Of a stretch of DNA of 64,000 nucleotides, positions 54,434 to 63,286 are shown one piece after another (position 1 is the first letter of the stretch; each line of letters opens with the position of its first letter). The stretch comes from Candidatus Heimdallarchaeota archaeon LC_3 (GTDB taxonomy: Archaea > Asgardarchaeota > Heimdallarchaeia > Hodarchaeales > LC-3). The notes under the pieces were generated by a model. That model had not been told where the DNA came from. It worked only from the letters and a program-made list of their open reading frames with translations, and made no database searches. A program made the position numbers and the translations under genes. The stretch spans positions 13,850 to 77,849 of the forward strand of contig MDVS01000030.1 of NCBI GenBank assembly GCA_001940645.1. The letters are read 5' to 3'.

Positions 54434-57028
54434 ATGAGTCTACGAACAGGATTTTTACAAGCTCAAAACCGCATTGAAGGAATATTAATAGCTGTTATTT
54501 CATTTATACTTGCATTACTTTCACTATTTTCATTTTTATGGCTATTAAATTTCTTACCAGCAGTGCATTATGATTTTTATGAAATAATTGAAGCAGGGTT
54601 TCTAAATGTTATATGGAATGAAGGTCAATTTGTTGTAGAATGGCAAATATTCTCTTTTACAATACCTGTACTGAATTTTGATCAATTGGTAAATTTTAAT
54701 TGGTTCAAAATTTTCAACGTAATTCACTTTAGTGCTCCCTTAGTATTAACTGGATTGGCAGTTGCTATCGCTTTTCGAGCTGGCTTGTTTAATATAGGTG
54801 GAACTGGTCAGATGATTATGGGAGGAGCTTTTGCAGGAATTTGGGCAGCTGCTTTAGCACCAGCTTTTCTTTACGATCCGATTATAATGATCCCTTCAAC
54901 GATTATAATTGGATTATTAGCAGGTGCAATATGGGGTTTTATTCCAGGTCTTTTAAAAGCATATACTGGGGCACATGAAGTTATTACTACAATTATGTTG
55001 AATTTAATTGCTGGTATTTTTACATTTTATTTAGTGAACAACCCATTCCTTGATACTCAATCATTAAATGCATATGGTCAAACTGACAAAATTCCCAATT
55101 CTGCTAGAGTTCCTCTAATTTTTCCGGATATCAATAATAGTTTAAACTGGACTATAGTTATCGTTCTTATTACGGTATTTTTTGCTCATTTTCTATTATA
55201 CAAAACCAACTTAGGATATAAAATTAGAGCTGTTGGACTTAGTGCTACTGCATCAGAAGCAGCAGGAATTGATAGCAAAAAAACAATAATTATAGCCATG
55301 ACTATTGCAGGTGCAATTGCTGGGCTCGCTGGAACTTTTATAGTGATGGGTCTTGAACCATATCGATACAGGAATAATCAAGAAAGTACCTTTGGATTTG
55401 ATGGAATTGCTGTAGCCTTAATTGGTCAAAATAACCCATTCCCACTTATTATTGGAGCTCTGATTTTTGGATTTTTGAGACAAAGTGGTCAGAATCTTGA
55501 ACTAACCCAGACCCCTCCTGAAGTTATTTTAGTTTTTCAATCAATAATTATTCTTTTTATTGCGATTCCACTTGTTGCAAGAAAATTGTATTCATTCCTT
55601 AAACAAAAGGATGAGACTAAGCAGAGAATAAGTCTTAGAAAAAAGTTTCAACAAAATCGTTCTTTAATTCTTAATACGCTTGTAATCTTATTTATACTCT
55701 TTTTAGGTGCATTAAATCAATTTGTCATTAAATTTAATATATTCAAATTCCTCGCAGATATAATGGATCCTTTGGCATCGATATTCAACAGTTTTATACC
55801 TCTCCTGGCATTCTTAGTTTTCTTATTACCAATATATTATGGAGGAAGGAAAGTTAAGATTTCCTATTCGATCCCCTCTTCAGAAAACAGGTGGAAAAAT
55901 GTTTTCATTAAACTTTTTCTAGTAATATTAGTAATGGAGGCATTTTTACTATTGTTGTATACTTTAAACACCATTGAGGTAGGATTTACAAATCCTGCGT
56001 TATTCCATCTGGAGATATGGGCTGATTTCGTGGGGACTTCAACACTGAGCAGAGCATTAGCACTTGGTATTCCAATAGTTTTAGCAGCAATGGGAGCAAC
56101 ATTCAATGAACGTGCTGGAATCATCAATATCGGTCTTGAAGGTATAATGCTTTTCTCTGCTTGGGGTGCAGTTTATTTCACCTTTGCTTCTGGAGGCAAT
56201 CCCTACATTGGAATATTGGGTGGATTAATTTTCGGAGGTACTGTTGCTTTTCTACATGCTATATGGTCGATCTCCTTTAAAGGTGAGCAAATTGTAGCGG
56301 GTGTAGGCATAAATCTATTAGCACTAGGTATCACAGATTTGTTCACTAAAATTGTTTGGCAACAAGAAGGCAGTACAGATACGGTAAACTCTCTTCCTAA
56401 GCTTTTTCTGTCAGAAATTCCTTTAATAGGGGATTTCTTAAACAGTATAAAATTATCTAACTTTTATGACACAATAGTTGTTGGAGGGTTTGAGCTTTTA
56501 CGCTTAATTCCCGATCCGATTGGTATTATTGCTTCACAATCAGTTCTAGTGATTCTAGGAATCCTTCTGATACCTTTGTGTCATTATCTGCTCTTTAATA
56601 CAACTTTTGGATTAAGAATTCGAGTTATAGGAGAAGATCCACAAACTGCTGCCACCGCTGGAATATCAGTACGAAAGTATCAATACGCAGCAGTTGTTTT
56701 CTCAGGACTACTAGCAGCATTAGGTGGAATATTTTTAGCAATAGGAGATAATAACTTTTTTAGATCCGGTATGACAAATGGAAAAGGTTTCATATCGCTA
56801 GCAGCAATGATATTTGGTAAATGGACTATCGCAGGTAGTGCTATTGGTGGTTTTTTCTTTGGATATTTTGATAGTCTTAGTGTAAAACTAGCAGGAGATG
56901 TTAATTTCCCTATAGAATTCTTTGCCATGCTTCCCTTTGTAATTACTTTATTAGTGCTTGCTGGTCTTATTGGTCGTGCTAGACCACCAAAGAGCATTGG
57001 AAAACCATATGATCCTTCTGAAGAATAA
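54434..57028 (+). CDS. Single-chain fused permease of the nucleoside/sugar ABC importer
   Basis: 864 residues, about twice the usual permease length. Each half carries the BPD_transp_2 pattern. Half one: APLVLTGLAVAIAFRAGLFNIGGTGQ (about 98-123), KTNLGYKIRAVG and ASEAAGID. Half two: IPIVLAAMGATFNERAGIINIGLEG (about 544-568), NTTFGLRIRVIGEDPQ and AATAGI. In known YufP/YufQ-type systems these are two separate genes. Here one polypeptide should form the whole membrane pore with about 20 helices. A middle linker of helices (~395-480) joins them. It starts 3 bp after the ATPase stop, so it is cotranscribed. Confidence 0.93.
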   Translation: MSLRTGFLQAQNRIEGILIAVISFILALLSLFSFLWLLNFLPAVHYDFYEIIEAGFLNVIWNEGQFVVEWQIFSFTIPVLNFDQLVNFNWFKIFNVIHFSAPLVLTGLAVAIAFRAGLFNIGGTGQMIMGGAFAGIWAAALAPAFLYDPIIMIPSTIIIGLLAGAIWGFIPGLLKAYTGAHEVITTIMLNLIAGIFTFYLVNNPFLDTQSLNAYGQTDKIPNSARVPLIFPDINNSLNWTIVIVLITVFFAHFLLYKTNLGYKIRAVGLSATASEAAGIDSKKTIIIAMTIAGAIAGLAGTFIVMGLEPYRYRNNQESTFGFDGIAVALIGQNNPFPLIIGALIFGFLRQSGQNLELTQTPPEVILVFQSIIILFIAIPLVARKLYSFLKQKDETKQRISLRKKFQQNRSLILNTLVILFILFLGALNQFVIKFNIFKFLADIMDPLASIFNSFIPLLAFLVFLLPIYYGGRKVKISYSIPSSENRWKNVFIKLFLVILVMEAFLLLLYTLNTIEVGFTNPALFHLEIWADFVGTSTLSRALALGIPIVLAAMGATFNERAGIINIGLEGIMLFSAWGAVYFTFASGGNPYIGILGGLIFGGTVAFLHAIWSISFKGEQIVAGVGINLLALGITDLFTKIVWQQEGSTDTVNSLPKLFLSEIPLIGDFLNSIKLSNFYDTIVVGGFELLRLIPDPIGIIASQSVLVILGILLIPLCHYLLFNTTFGLRIRVIGEDPQTAATAGISVRKYQYAAVVFSGLLAALGGIFLAIGDNNFFRSGMTNGKGFISLAAMIFGKWTIAGSAIGGFFFGYFDSLSVKLAGDVNFPIEFFAMLPFVITLLVLAGLIGRARPPKSIGKPYDPSEE

Positions 57029-57325
57029 AGCATTTCTAATTTATTTTTTAATATTCTTTTATTTAGACTTTAGTTATCAATAATTCCATTTCCAATTTCA
57101 ATTTCAAAGGAATTTCTTAAGGAAAATTCACTCTTGGTTGAAAGTACTACTCCCTCCTTTTTATTATATTAGAATTAGTTATAGGAAGCTAAATAAAGAT
57201 TTTAATTAAAAATAAGATTGAGAAAAAAGAAGATAGGATAATAAACAAATACATTAACAACAAGTTTTTATTAAATTGAAATCCAATGACATAAGAAACA
57301 TTAGAACATTCTTTGCTGATTAAAT

Positions 57326-58414
57326 ATGGAAAATTCCACACTTTCCACGCTACTATCGGTTTTTGATTTCCGAATTGGGACAAAACCAGTTTTTTGTTTT
57401 CCTCGTGATATAGGAATTGAAAAAACTACACAAATTTCATTTAAAGGTCACTTAATATTATCCAAAGTTACTCAACCTGGGTCCCAATCTACGGGATTAT
57501 TTTTACCCTTTAATGAATACGATTTAGCTGGATTTGTATACATGTTTCAAATACAAACTGATTATTCGTATACTCAAGAAAATACGTTTTGCACCTTAAG
57601 TTTTTTAGCACCAAAAAAAAATATGCTGTCATGTTTCTCTTTAATTAGCGAATTTCTTCCTATTGCTTCAACAATATCCTCAACAATTACTTCAAGAATA
57701 AAGTATAAAGGAGAAATTTCCGATTTCTTTGAAATAGAGGAACTTATAAAAAAAGAACAATCAAATTTAGATAGAAGATTTAAAGAAAGAATTGAAGTAA
57801 TAAACCGTGATATTAATTTAGATAGTAATATTAATAAAAAACTGTCCAAATTTCTGTCCAAATCAAAAAACGATCTTGATCAACTATTATATGGATTATT
57901 AATTGATTTTAACCAAAAAATACTCATTTATTCTCCAAAAGAGGATTTTAATTATTCTGTAATCGATTGCATGCAATTATTAACCCCACATAGAGTATTG
58001 AATATTGAATTCGCTGGTAAAGGAGAAATAAAAATGAATCCAGAAATAATTATTAGTACAGATGCTGAATTTTTCAATTTACAAGCAGAATTTTTCGACT
58101 TATCAATTGATTATAAATCTGATAAGATAATCACAAAAGATTATGTAAGAAATAGATTCGTTAAAGATATTGCTGATTTTCTTTTAAAAAATAAAAACGA
58201 TCCTGCTTTAATATATCAATTAATTAAAATTGAGATAAAAAAATTACTTGAATTATATTTAGACTTTATTTTAGCTGCTGGGGCTTTAACAGACCAAGAA
58301 AGAGAAGCCAAGCGTAAGGAAATACTTGAGACGAACGATAAAGATCTAATTAAAGCATCTTTCTCTCTAGCAACCTATTACAATCCCTTTTTAAGTGAGA
58401 TAAATTTAATTTGA
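57326..58414 (+). CDS. Hypothetical protein with possible longin/DENN-like N terminus
   Basis: 362 residues from ATG, no signal peptide. The first ~135 read as an alpha/beta domain: strand FDFRIGTKPVFCFP, strand QISFKGHLILSKV, LFLPFNEYDLAGFVYMFQI, then CTLSFLAP followed by a helix. That layout is like longin or DENN-type modules, but I could not match a signature. A charged coiled region (140-200) follows, then a second alpha/beta part (205-290) and a final helical tail. No catalytic motif. It lies downstream of the importer after 297 bp. Asgard-specific function unknown. Confidence 0.55.
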   Translation: MENSTLSTLLSVFDFRIGTKPVFCFPRDIGIEKTTQISFKGHLILSKVTQPGSQSTGLFLPFNEYDLAGFVYMFQIQTDYSYTQENTFCTLSFLAPKKNMLSCFSLISEFLPIASTISSTITSRIKYKGEISDFFEIEELIKKEQSNLDRRFKERIEVINRDINLDSNINKKLSKFLSKSKNDLDQLLYGLLIDFNQKILIYSPKEDFNYSVIDCMQLLTPHRVLNIEFAGKGEIKMNPEIIISTDAEFFNLQAEFFDLSIDYKSDKIITKDYVRNRFVKDIADFLLKNKNDPALIYQLIKIEIKKLLELYLDFILAAGALTDQEREAKRKEILETNDKDLIKASFSLATYYNPFLSEINLI

Positions 58415-58650
58415 GGCGAACTAGCTTGAATTTCTAAATTTACCTGTTTTCTTATATTGATTTCAAAAACAATTGGAAATGTCTAAATTATTCCTTAATC
58501 CCAATTCATCTTTAGAAAGAAATTCATATACTATTAAAAAAGAATGCTAAAATTTGAAGGATGAGTTAATAATTTCCATATTTCTTCTGGAATCAATATT
58601 CTGAATATGAAATTAGAAATATTTAATAAATTCCTACTAATATTAATTTT

Positions 58651-61146
58651 TTATTCAAAAATTTTTACAATAATTTTTCTAAGAGATTTATTATTAGCTT
58701 CATTAACTTCATCTATTAATTGATTATATATTTTTAAATCAGTTTGTATTAGTTGAATGAGGCAATTTATACGATTTTGAGCTTTAATTGAAGAACCTTT
58801 ATATACATAACCAATCAAAAAAGATTCTACAACTTTTAGAGAGAATGTAAATTCGTTTTGTAGCATCCTATTACTTTTTTGTTTAGAAGAAAATATTCCT
58901 TGAAGAACCGAATTAATAGTTGAAAGGAAATCTTTTATTAGTTGTTCATACGATACATCATCCGAAAATTTTACAAATTTATGAGAGAATAAATTTACAC
59001 CAGTTTTATTGATTATAGTTAAAAAAATCTTTTCCTCATCTGGTTGATCTAATTTTATGAGCTCATTTCTTTGGCCAACACCAGTAATTAGATTATCAAA
59101 ATTAATTGAGTTTGATAATAATGATGATTTTTCATCAAAATTTTTTAACTTTTCAGCTTGATTGATGATTCTAATCTGTTTATCATTTTCATTAGTAATT
59201 TGGTAAGATAATCTTAAAAGGTTATGACTAGTTGCAATTTCTTCCGCTTTCAACATGTATATCTTAGCTTCATTAAACTCAAATTTCAACATTTTTAATT
59301 GAGCATATCGTGAGTATACATGTGCTAACCATGAGATTAAATTCCTTCTTTCAATAAAATCCACTATTTCTTTAATTAGAACCTCAGCAGGTTCAAATAT
59401 TAAATTTTTGTCAGATATTTTCGTTTCATATAATAAAAGATCAAATTTATTTAAATATGCCAAAATAGTTGTCTCAAAGTCAATCACAGGTTCTTTTGTT
59501 ATTTTTCCTAAAATCTTTCGGACTTTGGAGAGTTCTTTTATTCGGTTTCTATTGATTAATTCAAGGGATTCGATTAAGTTAAGTCTTTGATGGATCCGAT
59601 TATTATTTTTTTGTTTCTTTGCAATTTTTTTGAACAGATTGATCAAATATTGCGTGTTTTCCAATTTATTTTCTAAACCTAATAAAATTAACCTATAAAG
59701 ATTATTTATTAAACCAAAATGCTCTTTTCCATATTTAAAAAGGATAGATTCTGCTTCTTTAAATAACTTGTTTGGTTCTTTTGATTCTCCTTTTTCGTGT
59801 AATAATAATCCATAGCCTAATAATGCTTCAGTTAGTCCTTCCAAGTTGTGTATTTCTTTAAATATTTTTAGTGCTTTTTTATAGCTTTCTTCAGCTTGTT
59901 CGTTGTTTAAATAGAATAATAATTTAGCTAATAATAATTCACTAAAAGCAAGTCCTAAATTATCTTCCAAAGAAGTAAATATTCTATTTGCATCTTCCAA
60001 GTATTCTTTAGCTTCCAAAAAATTATTTTTCTGAAGATTAGCTTGACCAATAAACAAAAATGACCAAGGAATTCCTAATTTATCATCTACTTCTTCAAAT
60101 AATTGCAATGCATCGTTATGATAGAGTAATGCTGTATCAAAATCACCTCTACTTCCAAATACACGACCAATCTTGTTTTTTGCACTTCCAATAAGCATAT
60201 TACTCTCAATTTTTATGTATTCAGCATAGGAATGATATAAATTCGTTAAGGAAAATTCCAAGTTACCCTGATAGAAATAAATATCACCTATTTCTTCATA
60301 TGTTTGACCAATTGATTCACGATTATCGAATTCCTCACGAATTGATAATGCTCTTTGTAAATATATGAGAGCTTGATTAAAATTTCCTAGATCTTTGTAG
60401 GTAGTACCTATTCGGTGATAAGACCAAGCTAGGTCTAGTCTATTCCCAAGATCATTTCTGATTTTAGAACTTCTTAAAAAATATTTTAATCCTAATTGAT
60501 AATCATGTGTGGATCTATAGTAAAACCCTATATGATGATAAACATTTGCAATATAGTAGTCATTTCCCAACTCCTTGAAAATTTCTAGAGATTTTTCCAA
60601 GAAATCTAAAGATTGTCGGTCACTTTTGGAGCGAAAGAGCATTCCTTTCCGAAAATATCCTTCAGCGACAACCTCTTTAAATTGATAATGATTAGCTAAG
60701 TGAATACTTTTATCAATGTATTGAATTCCAATTGCAAATTCTCCTTTGACCCAATAACAAGCACCTAATAGTTCATATGTTTGTGCTCGTAACTTTTGGA
60801 AAATTAACGATTTTTTCTTCAACTGATTCTGCAATATATCTTCTGATTCTTGCAGGACTTTTATTCCTTCAACTGGTCTATAGAGTGAAAGTGTTGCATC
60901 AGCAAAAATAAGTGAGGAATTTATGAATAATACTTGATCATTCGATTGTTTGGCATTTTCCATCAATTCCTGTGATATTTTTAGAGCCTGTTCAAATTGT
61001 CTGTGTTTTACAAGTAAATGTCCTTTTAACAAGTTATAAGTATGAACATTTAAAATGAAGATGTCACTGGTTAATTCATTGAGTATTTCTAAAGCTTTCT
61101 CATAATGACATGTAGAAACTAATTTAGTAACATCTTCCAGAGACAT
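58651..61146 (-). CDS. Tetratricopeptide-repeat protein
   Basis: 831 residues, no signal or membrane segment. At least ten TPR units lie between residues 15 and 480, with the consensus W/L-G-Y-A-P spacing of 34-40 residues: for example IGYYYRSTHDYQLGLKYFLRSSKI, IGTTYKDLGNFNQALIYLQRAL and IGRVFGSRGDFDTALLYHNDAL. Each keeps the Gly/Ala/Tyr pattern. Residues ~480-650 hold weaker helical repeats. The last ~170 residues hold a strand-rich piece (EKIFLTIINKTGVNLFSHKF) like a longin/roadblock-type unit. A protein-binding scaffold with a possible small signalling domain. Confidence 0.85.
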   Translation of the reverse strand: MSLEDVTKLVSTCHYEKALEILNELTSDIFILNVHTYNLLKGHLLVKHRQFEQALKISQELMENAKQSNDQVLFINSSLIFADATLSLYRPVEGIKVLQESEDILQNQLKKKSLIFQKLRAQTYELLGACYWVKGEFAIGIQYIDKSIHLANHYQFKEVVAEGYFRKGMLFRSKSDRQSLDFLEKSLEIFKELGNDYYIANVYHHIGFYYRSTHDYQLGLKYFLRSSKIRNDLGNRLDLAWSYHRIGTTYKDLGNFNQALIYLQRALSIREEFDNRESIGQTYEEIGDIYFYQGNLEFSLTNLYHSYAEYIKIESNMLIGSAKNKIGRVFGSRGDFDTALLYHNDALQLFEEVDDKLGIPWSFLFIGQANLQKNNFLEAKEYLEDANRIFTSLEDNLGLAFSELLLAKLLFYLNNEQAEESYKKALKIFKEIHNLEGLTEALLGYGLLLHEKGESKEPNKLFKEAESILFKYGKEHFGLINNLYRLILLGLENKLENTQYLINLFKKIAKKQKNNNRIHQRLNLIESLELINRNRIKELSKVRKILGKITKEPVIDFETTILAYLNKFDLLLYETKISDKNLIFEPAEVLIKEIVDFIERRNLISWLAHVYSRYAQLKMLKFEFNEAKIYMLKAEEIATSHNLLRLSYQITNENDKQIRIINQAEKLKNFDEKSSLLSNSINFDNLITGVGQRNELIKLDQPDEEKIFLTIINKTGVNLFSHKFVKFSDDVSYEQLIKDFLSTINSVLQGIFSSKQKSNRMLQNEFTFSLKVVESFLIGYVYKGSSIKAQNRINCLIQLIQTDLKIYNQLIDEVNEANNKSLRKIIVKIFE

Positions 61147-61404
61147 ATTAACGCAGTTTATAAGAAAAAAATAAATTTTTATTAATTTCCATAAGAGACT
61201 AATACTCGGATAAGTCTAAAATATTATAAAAAATTTGTTAAAAAATCATTATTTTTAATATTTTTTTATTAATCATTATTAAATTAATATAATAATAAAT
61301 TTGGTACTTAAAAAATACGTTATAACACCTTTTAATTAGTTATAAATAATACTGTCTACCCACTTATTCACTTGTAAGCAAAATATGCTAAAAATAAGAT
61401 AAAT

Positions 61405-61914
61405 TCACCAAATTTTGTCTAAATATTGGTTGATGATAATTTTAAACCATTCAGCATATTTTTCTGGATGCTCCTTTGAATCGGCTATTAGTTGCTCTTT
61501 CGCAATCCATTTATAATCGTGGACTTCATCGGGATTAGGTCTTACTTCCCCATCGTATTTTCCAACAAAAACATGATCAAATTCATGTTCAATAAGATTT
61601 TCAACTGGAGCTTTATAAATAAAATCAAATTTTTTTTCTAAATCAGTTGTAAAACCTAATTCTTCTTGTAATCTTCGATTAACCGACTCATTAAGGGTTT
61701 CTGAAGTTCGAGGATGACTGCAACATGTGTTTGCCCAAATTCCTTTGCTGTGATATTTGTGAAATGCTCGTTGTTGTAATAACAATTCTCCTTTTGAATT
61801 AAACACAAAAATCGAGAAAGCACGGTGTAATAACCCTTTTTCATGTGCACTCATTTTTTCTTCTTCTCCCAATTTCTTATCATTCGTATCTACTAGTATG
61901 ACATTTTCAACCAT
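61405..61914 (-). CDS. idi: Isopentenyl-diphosphate delta-isomerase, type 1
   Basis: 169 residues from ATG. A Nudix-fold enzyme that converts IPP to DMAPP for isoprenoid (archaeal lipid) synthesis. Motifs: LLQQRAFHKYHSKGIWANTCCSHP (about 45-68) with catalytic Cys in the CSHP loop, the Nudix box ESVNRRLQEELG (76-87), and E109-H-E111 with FDHVF. Length is the short form. Most archaea use the unrelated type 2 enzyme, so this is a notable type. It has its own AT-rich leader and no operon partners. Confidence 0.94.
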   Translation of the reverse strand: MVENVILVDTNDKKLGEEEKMSAHEKGLLHRAFSIFVFNSKGELLLQQRAFHKYHSKGIWANTCCSHPRTSETLNESVNRRLQEELGFTTDLEKKFDFIYKAPVENLIEHEFDHVFVGKYDGEVRPNPDEVHDYKWIAKEQLIADSKEHPEKYAEWFKIIINQYLDKIW

Positions 61915-62292
61915 GGTTATCGCTTCAGAAAAATTAAATTGCTATTAAAACACTTTTAGATTATATTAGTATTATTTTATTCCAAACCATCTAAAGCAGT
62001 ATTATGTAAAATAAAAAGCTTATTACATTTACTTTTCTTTAATCTTTTTTTAATTCATAGTACAAATAAGCATTGGAATTGGATTTATTACCTTGATTCA
62101 ATTATTAATTGTTCTAGAAACTCAAATTTTAACGGAATAAATTATTGTGATTTTTTCTTAATCCAATTAACTTTAGCATTGGTTCTCATATTAATAGAAT
62201 TTCTTGGAATTATTAGTCTTAGGATAATCGATAAAAAAATTAGAAATTTAGTAAGCACTAGTACAATTAATTGATTGAGCTATGATTTCACG
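61915..62292. other. 378-bp intergenic region
   Basis: Between two minus-strand genes. A plus-strand frame around 62041-62275 reads through an L/I-rich hydrophobic stretch but has no ATG start, and its neighbours in other frames look similar, so I do not call it a gene. It may be a decayed membrane-protein fragment. Confidence 0.4.
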
Positions 62293-62988
62293 CTAAAATT
62301 CCATCAAAAATTTTTCCCCTTTCATCAATGCAGATGCTCCTTTAATTATTTTCTTAAAAAGACTTTTTTGTTCCTTGGATAAAATTTCAGATGATTTTAC
62401 TAATTTTTCTACATCTTTCATTGACTTAGAAATCATTTCTTTTGCCTTAACACTTTCTAATTTATCATAAAGGTCAAATAATCTATCTATACCATCAGAT
62501 GTATCTTTGATTATACCATTTTTAATATCATTTAATACTGATTGAAAATCCGTTTCTTGTTCAGTAACTTCAATAGATTTACCTTCAGATTTTAATACTG
62601 AATCTATTACATTCTCAAAACTAGAAAAATCAGACGTTCTTACCGGCATATGAATATCAATTTTACCTTTAAATCTGCTGGAAAACTCTTTAACCAACGT
62701 ATTTATGATTTTTTCTACTTCTTTGTCTTTTTTACGATTAACCGAAAGGACTAATGCAGCTTGAACTCCATCAATGCTTCGATAATGGATATCAGTTGAA
62801 CCCATGGATATTTTTTCAATAGAAACGTTTTTTTCTTGACCAATATGCATATCCTTTGTCATATGAACAATAGCTGTTAAAAATCCACCAAAAAGTGTTT
62901 CATCAATAGTTTCTCCTCCAGAAAAGTTTCTATGTAATAAACATAACCCAGAATTATTTAAAATCCAAAGATTGAGGACATCTGTCAT
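62293..62988 (-). CDS. Longin-like domain protein
   Basis: 231 residues. Residues 4-110 look like a longin fold: a first strand NLWILNNSGLCLLHRNF, a helix FLTAIVHMTKDM, strands ISMGSTDIHYRSI and AALVLSVNR, and a terminal helix VEKIINTLVKEFSSRF. Longin-like proteins in Asgards are tied to small-GTPase modules and vesicle-like trafficking. Residues 125-231 are a charged helical region (including an SKSMKDVEKLVKSSEIL coil). It lies divergent from another longin-like gene at 63287, 298 bp away. Family by fold; the biological role is inference. Confidence 0.7.
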   Translation of the reverse strand: MTDVLNLWILNNSGLCLLHRNFSGGETIDETLFGGFLTAIVHMTKDMHIGQEKNVSIEKISMGSTDIHYRSIDGVQAALVLSVNRKKDKEVEKIINTLVKEFSSRFKGKIDIHMPVRTSDFSSFENVIDSVLKSEGKSIEVTEQETDFQSVLNDIKNGIIKDTSDGIDRLFDLYDKLESVKAKEMISKSMKDVEKLVKSSEILSKEQKSLFKKIIKGASALMKGEKFLMEF

Positions 62989-63286
62989 TTCTATTTAATC
63001 ACTAAACATTTTTATTACTATAAATTATTGATCTTCATATTTTTTTTTTTTAACAATTGGTTTATTCATATAATAGTAAAAAACCTATCTGAAAAAAGTT
63101 TTGATAATTATCTTTGTATTATTATTTAGCGAAATACCTCAATGCCAAATGATATATAATTAATTAATATAATATAATCATAAATTATAAAATAGACCTT
63201 CTTTTATAACTTTCAGACAAAAATTCATCTTATTTATCAATAAAACTAGTGAAAAATTCTTGTAAATTAAAGTAGATCTGAAAGAA
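62989..63286. other. 298-bp divergent promoter region between two longin-like genes
   Basis: AT-rich with an expected promoter on each side. No shared palindrome, repeat or RNA gene was found. The divergent arrangement would allow coregulation of both longin-like genes. Confidence 0.4.
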
